Assembly (NCBI GenBank): GCA_000697475.1
Contig: JNEU01000472.1
Span: 1 to 40,923 of the forward strand
Origin: Lichtheimia corymbifera B2541
Lineage: Eukaryota; Mucoromycota; Mucoromycetes; Mucorales; Lichtheimiaceae
DNA: 40,923 nucleotides
Direction: 5' to 3'
In this document: in pieces, positions 32,199 through 40,923 of the stretch
Numbering within the stretch: position 1 is the first letter of the stretch
How the letters are laid out: each line of letters opens with the position of its first letter
The notes under the pieces: generated by a model
Databases searched by the model: none
Told to the model about the DNA's origin: nothing
What the model saw: only the letters and a program-made list of their open reading frames with translations
Made by a program: the position numbers and the translations under genes

Positions 32199-33323
32199 AT
32201 GCATAATACCGAGCCATTCAGCGAATTACCCACCGAGCTATTGACACACATCTTTGTCCTTGCACAAAACCCCAATCTGCCATTGACATGCAAGTTGTTT
32301 TGGGAAATGTCAACCTCCTCTTGGATCCGAGGGCTTTATATTATGCGGCGATTCGGGGCCAATGCTGCACTAGGCGAACGGGCCATGTCACTCAAGATTG
32401 CCAATCACAAGGTTGTGGATTGTCTAGTGCGTATGAACTGTAATCCCAGAGCCGATGGCGACTGGCTGTATTGGCGAGCATGTGAACTTCAAGATACGGC
32501 TTTGTGTACGATCATTCTTGACGGCATCCAACCTTCCAAGCAAACACTGGGCCACTTTGTCAACGTTGCAGCCATGAAAGGAGCAGCCTCTATCATTGAT
32601 TTGATTGTGGAACACTATGGAGCCGATATACACCAACCTGATGGAGAGGATCGAGTATTGATGCTTGCATGTGCAGAGAATCGAGTGGATATTGTAAGGC
32701 ATTTGGTGGAACAATATGGTTGCGACGTACATTCCAACAAAGAAAGGCACTTGCGCCGAGCTTGTCTCCATGGTCATGTTGAATTGGTGGAACTCTTGTT
32801 GCCGGGAGCCGATGTACATGCTTACAACGACGCAGCACTCCAAAATGCAGCACATGCTGGCCATACCGAAATTGTAAAGATGCTCTTGGATGCAGGTGCG
32901 AATGCTCAGGCCAACCGAAATGCTCCATTACAATACGCCGTCATCAATTCAGATCTGACATCGATCAAGCTGTTAATCAATGCAGGAGCAGATCCTCGTG
33001 TACATCAAGATCGTGCTTTGAGACATGCATGTCGTCGAAATGCTCTGGATATAGTCGAGTACTTGCTGCAGCTAGGTGCCGATCCGAATGCCTTGGAAGG
33101 TAGCCCGTTACGAGAAGCATTACGTTCCGCCAATGAGTCAATCATAAAGCTGCTGCTTGCGCATGGTGCAGATCCAAATAGTTCGGGTGCATTACGAGGA
33201 ATGGATGAAATCGTCAAACAGAAAAACAAGGATATTATATCGCTCATGATCAATGCAGGTACCAAGGCCGACATGATCTCTTCTTCTTCTTCTTCTACAC
33301 CAACCATTGATGAAAATAGCTAG
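32199..33323 (+). CDS. F-box-like and ankyrin-repeat protein (374 aa)
   Basis: A single exon starting at the ATG at 32199. Residues about 7-45 (FSELPTELLTHIFVLAQNP, followed by LPLTCKLFWEMSTSSW) look like an F-box, the Skp1-binding motif of SCF ubiquitin ligases. About residues 130-350 hold at least six ankyrin repeats with consensus pieces such as HGHVELVELLLPGADVHA, AGHTEIVKMLLDAGANAQ and NALDIVEYLLQLGADPNA. A Ser-rich tail ends the protein. Ankyrin repeats usually bind proteins, so a substrate-receptor role is inferred. Such genes are abundant in Mucoromycota. Confidence 0.88.
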   Translation: MHNTEPFSELPTELLTHIFVLAQNPNLPLTCKLFWEMSTSSWIRGLYIMRRFGANAALGERAMSLKIANHKVVDCLVRMNCNPRADGDWLYWRACELQDTALCTIILDGIQPSKQTLGHFVNVAAMKGAASIIDLIVEHYGADIHQPDGEDRVLMLACAENRVDIVRHLVEQYGCDVHSNKERHLRRACLHGHVELVELLLPGADVHAYNDAALQNAAHAGHTEIVKMLLDAGANAQANRNAPLQYAVINSDLTSIKLLINAGADPRVHQDRALRHACRRNALDIVEYLLQLGADPNALEGSPLREALRSANESIIKLLLAHGADPNSSGALRGMDEIVKQKNKDIISLMINAGTKADMISSSSSSTPTIDENS

Positions 33324-33828
33324 TTTCCCATTTTTACCCTTTTATCCCCTTCCGCTTGTAAATATCATTTTCATTTCGAATACCATGTTGCATGCAAACC
33401 ATTAAGGACTTTGAAATCCATGACGAATATGACATCATGTTGTTGTTGTTGGCAGGTGAACAGGATAACTTAGATTAAGAGGTAGCCTAGCAACTGCATC
33501 TTTAGGTCGAGTATCCTGTCCCAATGACGATCTTTTGGTATAAAACACTACGACATGTGAATCCTGGCGCTCATTGCTATAATGATGACAATAATAATGC
33601 ACTGATATCAATTATAAGATAACTCTTTATTCTATTCTAGCATTTCAAGAAGCATGTTTAGGAAGGAAGGGGAGGGTGGACTTGATCAACAACAGTGACA
33701 ATCGGAAGTGAATATATTGGGATGGGTTGTCTTGGAGACGGACGTGCTAGGTAGCCTAGTCAATTTGCCGACGTTTGTTTCTCTCTGTGCGTCTCTTTCT
33801 TTTCCCTACAAATTTTTGATAGACCATC
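33324..33828. other. intergenic region between the F-box/ankyrin gene and bS6m
   Basis: About 505 bases with (gtt)n at 33440-33451 and no supported gene. Confidence 0.45.
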
Positions 33829-34302
33829 ATGCCCTTTTACGAGCTTGTTTGTATTACCCGTTCACACCTTGCCCAGGTACGATATTACAGCAGCAGCAGC
33901 AGCAGCGACGACAATAATGAGTCTTAATGGTCAACCGTTTTGAACAGGGCAATCTCAAAGATCTCATTCGAACTTCGGCTACACAAATCTTGGAGAGGGG
34001 TGGTGTTGTTCGAGGCTTCGACAACTGGGGTGATCGTCCTCTGCCACATCGTATCAAGCGTCACCAAGAATATTTCAACGAGGGACAGTGAGTGTTGAGC
34101 AAACAGTGATTCCACAAACGCATGGGCACCCTAACCTTTGCGATCGTTTAGATATTGGCTCATGCACTTTGACGCAAACCCACTGATCGTACAAGAACTT
34201 GGAAAAAAGTTACTGGTCGACTCACGCGTGTTACGACACACCTTTGTCAAGTTAGGGGATAAGCTCGAGACTGTAGTCGCTCGTCCTGATCAAACGCATT
34301 AA
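33829..34302 (+). CDS. MRP17: mitochondrial small-subunit ribosomal protein bS6m (112 aa, 3 exons)
   Basis: Exons 33829-33876, 33948-34087 and 34152-34302 join in frame. The sequence MPFYELVCITRSHL, the GGVVRGFDNWGDRPLPHRIK loop and YWLMHFDANP match fungal Mrp17/bS6m of the mitochondrial 37S subunit, where bS6 packs with bS18 on the platform. The length is normal. The N-terminus has no obvious cleaved presequence, as is common for this protein. Intron 1 holds six CAG units. Confidence 0.9.
33888..33905. repeat. (CAG)6 triplet repeat inside intron 1 of bS6m
   Basis: Six CAG units lie 11 bases after the donor of a 71-base intron. Each unit creates an AG, but these are upstream of the branch-site region and should not act as acceptors. 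Confidence 0.9.
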
Positions 34303-36126
34303 ATCAGCCCATTTGTATTTTACCGCCATGTACTCTTCACACCAACATTGACTGAACAGCACTGTGTTTTTTTTCCTTTTACCATCATGTTGGGGGGATG
34401 GCCATACTTGGTTGTTTTGGCAATGATCAGCATACATTTCAGAGGAGGATTGGGGGAGTGTGTCTTTATCAGCACTATGATGTGTATCTGCTTTTTGCTC
34501 AATGCATGGTTACGACATCACTTTCTACGACAATGATGTGATATATCGTCACCAGCAAGGGAGGTTATCGAGACATTATGCAGACTAGTTTAACATTAAG
34601 TAACGGCTGAACCCTTATCTTGGATGTGTTTGTTTGTCAGCCGACATTATTGCCTTCTTACTAAGGAGTTTTTAAACATGGAGAGCAACGCTTGTCGTCA
34701 TGGAAACAGGCCATTGGTGATGGAAATGGTTGACTTGGTTATCTTGGAAGAGAGAGAGTGTGTGTGTGATCTTATGTACTATGCATGTGCAAGGAAAGGC
34801 GATCTTTTGGGATGATTGATGTCATGGTTTTTATCTTTAATTTGGTGATTGCAATAATTGCGAGGATGGTACATTAGACAAAGGGAATACATAATAAGGT
34901 GATGATCTACTTATATGCAAGTGCACCACTTGTGCTACGGCTGCATTATTTTTCCAAGTCTTATTCCCAAATGTAATAGGTCAACACCTTTCAGGGATGG
35001 GCATCTGCTTTGATTTGATGCAAGTCGAATACTGAATTACACTCTTGTTGATGTCATAGGACCAAATCACTGACTGTATTACGTACAAGGAGAATGGGGT
35101 ATCATACATTTTTAGATGGAAAAAGACGACATTGCATTTCACGCCAAGTTACACATGTTAAGATCATATTGCGAGAGTGTGGCACCATAGATGGATATCA
35201 ACATGGTATGATTGATTAAGAGATAAACATGGAATGATTGGGGGGTGGGTGGGTGGATGATGTTTGCATTGTGGGTGTGTGCACAAATGACTCGATTCGG
35301 GACCACGGATGAGGATACTTCGGCACGAGGCAAGGATAAACAAGCAAAGAGTAAAAAGAAGATTGGTCCGTGCGCCACGGATGGATTGTGATCTCCTTAC
35401 TACAACCCCAACCAGAAGGAGAAATAGTTATAATCTCGTTGTCAACAAATGGGGTAAATGCATTATCATTTTTACCCCACCATTTACCACCATCACCACC
35501 ATCCTCATCATCATCATCGTCCTCTGAGTTCTCCTTGACACATCCCCTTCTTGCAGCAGCAGCAGCACCAACAACAGCAATTCTTCTCCTCCTCCGCATA
35601 CCTCCGTTTCATCCTCCTTTTCCCCCACTCCTCTTGTGTTCCACACAGACAATATCTATGATGTTAGAAAATGTTTTCCGATTGCATGTCAGCATATAGC
35701 TTGACACGTTCTAGAGTTATACAAAGTGGAAGGAACTAAATGCACTCAATCGGCGTTTCAATATCATCCAATGCAAGCATTTTGATGGGTTCAAGCAAGG
35801 CCCATGGAAGGGCGTCCTTTTCCGGTTCAATTAAAGACATCTCAATTCAGGGGGAGAGGTGCTTTTACATTTTTTACACTCTTCTTCCCATTTGTCTTTT
35901 TTATCCTCAACCATCTTGGATTTTAGGTACTACAATCATGAAAATATGGTTCGATGTGTGTGTGTGGTGGTTATTGGGGGGAGTGAAGAGCAATGGTTGT
36001 GTAGCGCATTTGAGATATAAAAAATGACAGACACGGCAGGAGGAGCAAAGGGAGAAATGAGCTTGTACACAACATTCTTTTTCTCTTTTTCTTATTTACT
36101 CATTGCAACTATTCTAGTCCGTTTCA
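34303..36126. other. 1.8 kb intergenic region, the longest in the window
   Basis: No gene is supported. The right part contains low-complexity triplets: (cca/tca)n around 35477-35520 and (gca)n-like at 35553-35577, which create open frames on both strands but no domain. A TATA-like atataaaaaa lies at 36014-36023, and a polypyrimidine tract with a ctag acceptor (36115-36117) suggests a leader intron for the next gene. Confidence 0.45.
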
Positions 36127-37332
36127 ATGATAAAAGCCGAACAAGGACGCACTGTCGCCGACGCTGATATTTTTGACCTCTCACAAGTGGTTGCACCCCA
36201 CATTATTGGTCACAATAGCAAGGAAACCCTATTTGACGAACAGCGACTCAAAGATGAACTTATCGAAAAGGCAACCGCACGTTTGCGACGACGTTTATTG
36301 GAAGAACGCCTCTCCAATGTTATGCACAACGTTATTGAAATGCAAAGCCAGCTTGAATTCCTACGGGTTGACGCTGCCGCTACCATTGATGCCGTCGCCA
36401 AAATGGATGATGACGATGGCAACCAGCAATGCCGTCTCGAAGCGTTAGAACGCCGTTTACAAGCACACCAACATCAGTTGGATCAACTCAAAAAGCATAG
36501 CAACGCTGCTACAACAACGACAACACCAGCAGCAACGACAGCTACTGACGAGAATACGACGTTGTGTGACAAGCCAGCACCTACTTCTGGATTTTCAATG
36601 TCGAGATTATCCTCTTTATCCCTCATGTCGTCCCTATTCAGCCGTAGCAACAGCTCCATTAGCAGCCATTCAAGCTATCCAATGGAACAGGATCGTGACG
36701 ACGACAACGTGGATGATGATTGCTGCAGCGTTGCTAGCTTTATGACTGAGGAGCAACAACGCACCCATCGCATACGCCGTATGCGTCTTCAACGCCAACA
36801 GCCTTACTACTCCCGATCCTGTGTTCGTGAAGCGACCTATGATAGCGATGAGGATAGCGATAGCAGCTGTGATGATGTACTTTCGGATATTGGCACATTG
36901 TCATCTGCTTCATCATTATCTCGCCCACGTGCTCTGTACGAGGTTGCACCAGCATTTGCCAAGCGTCTCCATGAACACCGTCATCCATTGTCTCCAACCA
37001 CCCCCAAGGAGTACTTTTATGAAGAACGAAATGTACTTGATGATGCCATGAGTTTCCTGGATAGCCTTTCTGATAACGCTGACGATGGTGGATTCGGTGA
37101 AGATATGGATTTCCTACTTCGGCATCCCGATTTATGCTGCCGGCCACTTTCCGAGATCCAAGGAACAATGACCGAGATCCAACGTCGTGAATCACAAACC
37201 ACCCTTTCTCAATGGACACAAGCTGCTTGCGCTCAAAGTTGGAAATGGTACAAGTTCCTCAATGTGCTTACAGCTGCTGTGATGATCAGTGTTCTAAAGG
37301 GACCCGATGATATGCTCGACGACCGTGTTTAA
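36127..37332 (+). CDS. Ser-rich coiled-coil protein of unknown function (401 aa)
   Basis: A single-exon frame with its ATG at 36127, nine bases after a likely leader-intron acceptor. I do not recognise the family. Residues about 40-130 are charged and heptad-like (LKDELIEKATARLRRRLLEE, then LEALERRLQAHQHQLDQLKK), a probable coiled-coil. A Thr/Ala linker is followed by a Ser-rich segment (SRLSSLSLMSSLFSRSNSS) and acidic clusters (DRDDDNVDDD, DSDEDSDSS), which look like phosphorylation targets. The C-terminus has a Trp-containing amphipathic or hydrophobic helix (WYKFLNVLTAAVMISVL) that could anchor it to a membrane or partner. No catalytic motif is visible. Confidence 0.65.
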   Translation: MIKAEQGRTVADADIFDLSQVVAPHIIGHNSKETLFDEQRLKDELIEKATARLRRRLLEERLSNVMHNVIEMQSQLEFLRVDAAATIDAVAKMDDDDGNQQCRLEALERRLQAHQHQLDQLKKHSNAATTTTTPAATTATDENTTLCDKPAPTSGFSMSRLSSLSLMSSLFSRSNSSISSHSSYPMEQDRDDDNVDDDCCSVASFMTEEQQRTHRIRRMRLQRQQPYYSRSCVREATYDSDEDSDSSCDDVLSDIGTLSSASSLSRPRALYEVAPAFAKRLHEHRHPLSPTTPKEYFYEERNVLDDAMSFLDSLSDNADDGGFGEDMDFLLRHPDLCCRPLSEIQGTMTEIQRRESQTTLSQWTQAACAQSWKWYKFLNVLTAAVMISVLKGPDDMLDDRV

Positions 37333-37753
37333 TCCACAAACAGAGGTTTCCCATCTCTTTCTCTTCATTGATATCACACTCACACACACGCTCCCTTTCA
37401 CTTTCACACTCATAATATTGTCTGTCATCACTCGTTCCTTTCACTACTAACACACCACATGCTTTCATTCTTCTTATTTACCCTCGCATGCCTCTCTCTC
37501 TCTATGTTTCTCTTCCCCTTTTTTCTAATCATTTGTGTATATGATCCACTTCTTTGTAATTGTTTCCATCTTTTTTTTTTCTGCATGTAAGCTCCCTCAC
37601 ATTCCTTTTGGGGGATTGTATCAAATGTAACGCGAGAAAATTATATACAACCAATCCATATGTGCTTCAGAAACCAATAAAACTATGTTGATCTCACTTT
37701 CTAATGGTTACAGAAAAAGAACGAAGGGGTTGGGGTAACAAAATGTATACTCT
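37333..37753. other. convergent 3' region before V-ATPase subunit G
   Basis: A pyrimidine-rich stretch (37340-37600) with ctctctctct at 37493-37502, followed by an A-rich segment; likely 3' untranslated sequence of both converging genes. Confidence 0.5.
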
Positions 37754-38368
37754 CTATACACGGGCATTCACATGAGGTTTGGCCTGGACATTGACAATGG
37801 CATCAAGCATCTTTTCAACAGCCTTATCCTTGTTTTGAGCAAATGCACCCTGGATCTCAGCAATTTTGGCATCCATTTCTTGGTTAACGATACTCAAACT
37901 GGCATCAGAAGCACCTGCATGCTATAGATAGATACATTGATTTAGTCCTCCTTCATCACTCGTATCCATGTTACTACTAAAAGCTTTACCTCGGCAACAA
38001 AGTTTTGGTATTCTTGATTCTTTTGGGCTTTGAGCTCTTCAATGTCCTTGGTAGCTTCAGAACGAGCATCCTTCAAACGCTGGATGCGGTCTAAATAAAC
38101 ACATACATACACTTGTAAGTTAACCTGCACATCCATAATACCACCACCACCACCCTTAGATAAAGTCATGGTATGCTTACACTGCTTTGCCTTTTGCACA
38201 ATCTTGGCAGCTTCACGTTCGGCTTCCAACAACGTGTTGATTCCTTGAGAACTGGAGGCGGCCTGTCATTGTCAACATTGTCGTATTAGTGTCTTTTTCG
38301 TTTCCGAATAAAACTTGCACGTATGAAGAGTAGCAGATGCTCGTAACGTGTCGATGAACACGTACCAT
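37754..38368 (-). CDS. VMA10: V-type ATPase subunit G (117 aa, 4 exons; exon 1 codes only for the start Met)
   Basis: Exons 38368-38366, 38262-38181, 38090-37990 and 37921-37754 join in phase. Subunit G forms the peripheral stator stalk with subunit E in the vacuolar proton pump. The N-terminal GINTLLEAEREAAKIVQKAK and RIQRLKDARSEATKDIEEL are the family signature, and the length is typical (about 115). The start ATG is the last codon of exon 1 (ATG then gtacgt), so all other residues are encoded downstream of an intron of 103 bases. Without that exon no ATG in frame precedes the conserved N-terminus. Confidence 0.95.
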
Positions 38369-39063
38369 GGTTGAATAATTCAAGTGAGACGTGAGATGGT
38401 GTGTGGAAGAGTTACAGTCGCTCGAGGAAAGCTTGCTACTGCGTTAGCTACTGCCCCATTTGAAAAGCCGATCATACTTCTGCAGGTTGTAAGTTGTATG
38501 CGCTATCCACTCTCCTCCATTATTCGTCTTTGCAGCACATCTAACGTAATGCATACATGTTCCTTTGATCATGAACAAGTGGAATTGAGGACTGGCAGTG
38601 TTCACATCAAATGTGCCATATCACCCACATAAAGAGGAGGTACAACCTTTGGACTACCAGTTTATTCCACGATCATCTCCCACAGTTTATCGATTATTAT
38701 CCTCATTCGGCTGCTGTTGTTTTTGTTGCACCAAAGAAAGTAAAAATCCATCAGTGTCGTTGTTGGATGTTTGCTGAATAACGCTGCAATGGTGATATGA
38801 GGATGCTGCTCATCATGATCGCTTTTGATATAATGCCAAGAACGCCAGCATATTCATATGTGTAATCCAGCCCAGTAGTGTACGCTTCAATGCTGTGTTT
38901 GCTGATAAAAAATCCACTGACGTAGTGGCACAACGCATCCATGCTCCAAGATTGCCAATGCAAAGAGATCCATTTGCGTCCATCAACCGTTGAGGTGTTG
39001 CCTTGTTCATGTAAATGTGCTTGTTTCATGGTAGGCACTGACGCTGCGTTTTGATCGAAAGGG
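38369..39063. other. region between V-ATPase G and the eight-exon orphan
   Basis: About 700 bases. The left half is the V-ATPase G promoter. The right half (38670-39030) has minus-strand open frames of protein-like composition, including a stretch 38793-38673 preceded by an attgcag acceptor. They could be further 3' exons of the orphan gene or decayed sequence; I could not connect them in frame. Confidence 0.35.
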
Positions 39064-40658
39064 CTACTTCATCTCATGGATTTTCGTCATGCCATCCCAT
39101 GATTTCATTCCACTTCCCGGGCACGATGCAGCATATTCTAGGACCTTTTGCCTCATATCTCCCTTGATTGTTGCCACTTGCTCCAGGAACTGATCGTCGT
39201 CTTCAGTGATATCACGCTTCTGAGCCTATTTGTATGAGATGTCAACAATGATCATGTAACAACGAATATGAAATGGACTTACCATGCTGATCCATATACC
39301 AATCAACCGATAGCAGATCATATCCAATGGTGATATTTGGCCTAAGCTACTGGTTCCCGCTGACGTTTCTTGCACAAGGCTAGCCGGGAGAATGTCATGC
39401 ATGATGGTGGTGGTAGCAGTACCATTGGACTTGGTGGAGTTGTTGGCAGTTGATGTACCCATGAAAGCAACAGTGTTGTCCTCCGCAGCACCATAGCCAG
39501 CTGCTTTCAAGGTGCGTAGTGATTCGATACCATTCTTTTGTGCTGATCCATATATCAATCAACCGATAGCAGATCCTGTCTGGTGGTGGCGTAGGGTCTA
39601 TACTACCGGTCCCCAAAGACATCTCTTCGGCAAGGCTACATAGTCGGGAGAATATCATGTATGGTGGTGATGGTGGTCTTGGCAGGAGTTGTTGGCAGTG
39701 GGTGGTCGCATGAAAGCAACAGTGCTGTTCGCAGCACCTTCTCCAGCCCCTTGAAGCGTGCGCAGCGATTGCACTCGATACTCCTGTGCTGTCTTGCGCT
39801 ATAACAAAAATCGAAAATAACCCTCAGTGTCTGAAGACATATCCAGGTGCCTTTACCCACTCTTACCAGTTGCTGCAGCTCTTCAAACATAGGTGTCCAT
39901 TTGCTTGATTCATATTTGAATGGTCTTGATGAGACAAAAGAAGTCCGCTCTTTTCAGTATCCAATATAATGACAATGCCGTGCATATCAAATCCAACAAT
40001 GCCTCGTGTCAGGTGTCTTCTGTGCGTCTTGAATTTTTGAGGTCTATGTCATGACTATGAGAGGGCTGAATAAACGCTTCTGGTGGATATGACTTTACCT
40101 TGCGTAAGGCTGGATGGGGTGCAGTGACAATCCATGATACGATGCAGTGCTGCTTGTACTTCACGTCTCCATTCATCGATTTGATCAACCACAGCCACTA
40201 ACAGATTGTCATTAGCATCCTCTCCCTTTCTTCCTGCATCTTCATCATATCTCACCTTTGTATTGATGTATTGAATTGGCATCCACCTGCTGTGCTTGTG
40301 CAATACTCGTTCTAATCACATCTTGACATTACGAGTCAGCTGAAACGAATCGCTCTCTCATGCCTCGTCTCCTTTTCGTTACCTTCAATGGATTTCCAAA
40401 TGATAGTTGCTTTGAATAATAGTGAAGATGAATTGACGGCTGCTGGCATACAAAGCTGATGTTGTCCGATTGTGAGCTAGAAGAGCAAAGGCGTCAGTCC
40501 ATACATGTGCATCAAAGATAGCTCTTGCATGGTTGTTTACTTGCCTTCTCGACACCACGATCAACCAATTCCCAAAGCATAGCCTCGATATATGTCTTCT
40601 TCTCACCATTTGAAGGACCATAAAAGAACAATAAATGGAGCATCGAACCTGTTGACAT
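39064..40658 (-). CDS. orphan protein of unknown function (303 aa, 8 exons) with internal duplication
   Basis: Proposed exons are 40658-40545, 40476-40383, 40294-40256, 40197-40099, 39949-39867, 39798-39738, 39542-39283 and 39225-39064. All joins keep phase. The intron after 40545 has a GC donor (AAG then gcaagt). I do not recognise the product. The N-terminus is hydrophobic and aromatic (SMLHLLFFYGPSNGEKKTYI), the middle is helical (AVVDQIDEWRREVQAALHR), and SKWTPMFEELQQLRKTAQEY follows. Exon 7 derives from a tandemly duplicated segment whose upstream copy must be mostly removed as intron because it has stop codons. The model is consistent but hand-made, and the C-terminus may extend further. 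Confidence 0.5.
39286..39789. repeat. tandem duplication of about 250 bases inside the orphan gene
   Basis: Plus-strand 39286-39541 and 39542-39789 are diverged copies. Shared landmarks are gctgatccatat with caatcaaccgatagcagatc (39286, 39542), the catgcatgatggtggtggt type stretch (39398, 39657), and gtgcgtagtgattcg against gtgcgcagcgattgc (39512, 39757). The second copy lacks about 18 bases and carries stops in the ancestral frame. Confidence 0.8.
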
Positions 40659-40923
40659 GTTGGTGTATAAGTCGTTTGTTATGAGGGTGAATGGGAGTGC
40701 GTGTGTGTTGTAATTGTACCAATCCTTTGAGCCATTCAAGAGACCCTTGTGATAAGGCAACTAATCAATCGTGGCATGTGCTGATCCAAGGGCTCAATGC
40801 TGTATGCGTGCATGCGTGTTACGCGTGTGTATGAAAAGTGAAAGGAAGAGGAGAGGGAGTTCAAGGCGGCATTGTGTGGTGCGATTTTAAGACGCGATCC
40901 GCACGTTCATTGATTTTATTGAA
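40659..40923. other. upstream flank of the orphan gene at the window edge
   Basis: Upstream sequence of the minus-strand orphan, with purine-rich stretches on the plus strand (40840-40862), which would be a pyrimidine-rich leader on the minus strand. An upstream coding exon cannot be excluded. Confidence 0.35.

Noticed and set aside
35216..35699. Acidic or Pro/Ser-rich frames in the 1.8 kb spacer
   Set aside because: They come from cat/cca and gca triplet runs that are open on both strands; no conserved motif is seen.
1..40923. Search by eye for tRNA, rRNA, transposon ends, CRISPR arrays and telomere repeats
   Set aside because: No B-box-like motif with a foldable tRNA around it, no transposase or reverse transcriptase motif and no telomeric tract were found.

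Overview
The window looks like nuclear chromosomal DNA of a fungus, most probably a Mucoromycota (Mucorales-type) mould. Genes are dense on both strands and are split by short introns of about 45-150 bases with GT-AG or occasionally GC-AG ends and CTAAC-like branch points. Core eukaryotic genes are present: profilin, RPL41, mitochondrial bS6, MED8, DEF1, V-ATPase subunit G, isocitrate lyase and a fungal Zn2Cys6 regulator. The left end carries a gene of a type I associate with Mucoromycota only. Assignment to a genus is not possible from the sequence alone. I saw no tRNA or rRNA gene, transposon, CRISPR array, operon or prophage.

Bases 1-6150 are lineage-specific: a small secreted KNH-like protein (minus strand) is divergent from an intact seven-exon gene of unknown function, which is followed by a tandem, frameshifted pseudogene copy. 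Bases 6602-7269 hold a minisatellite of seven copies with a higher-order short-long-long period of 304 bases. Then come profilin (7968-8568), a REX1-B-type protein (9863-10520) and an SPX-domain low-affinity phosphate transporter (11831-14251). A 754-residue Zn2Cys6 transcription factor follows (minus), then a 68-residue orphan (plus) and RPL41 (minus), whose start codon is split by an intron.

From 19.5 to 30 kb the genes are isocitrate lyase (plus; glyoxylate shunt), a DEF1-like CUE/poly-Q protein with an unusual Trp/Gly-Trp-rich tract (minus), an Sld7/MTBP-like replication-factor candidate (minus), MED8 (plus, sharing a 312-base promoter with the Sld7-like gene) and cofactor-independent phosphoglycerate mutase (plus; glycolysis). 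From 30 to 41 kb they are an MDR-family oxidoreductase, an F-box/ankyrin protein, mitochondrial bS6m, a Ser-rich coiled-coil orphan, V-ATPase subunit G (minus, start codon at the very end of exon 1) and an eight-exon orphan (minus) with an internally duplicated segment.

The genes form no pathway cluster; this is ordinary gene-dense fungal DNA. The most interesting items are the duplicated lineage-specific gene and its decay, the 304-base higher-order repeat, introns at or inside start codons, the GW-rich tract in DEF1, and the recent segment duplication that may supply new splice sites in the last gene. Exon boundaries were worked out by hand from splice signals and reading-frame phase and have not been tested against transcripts.
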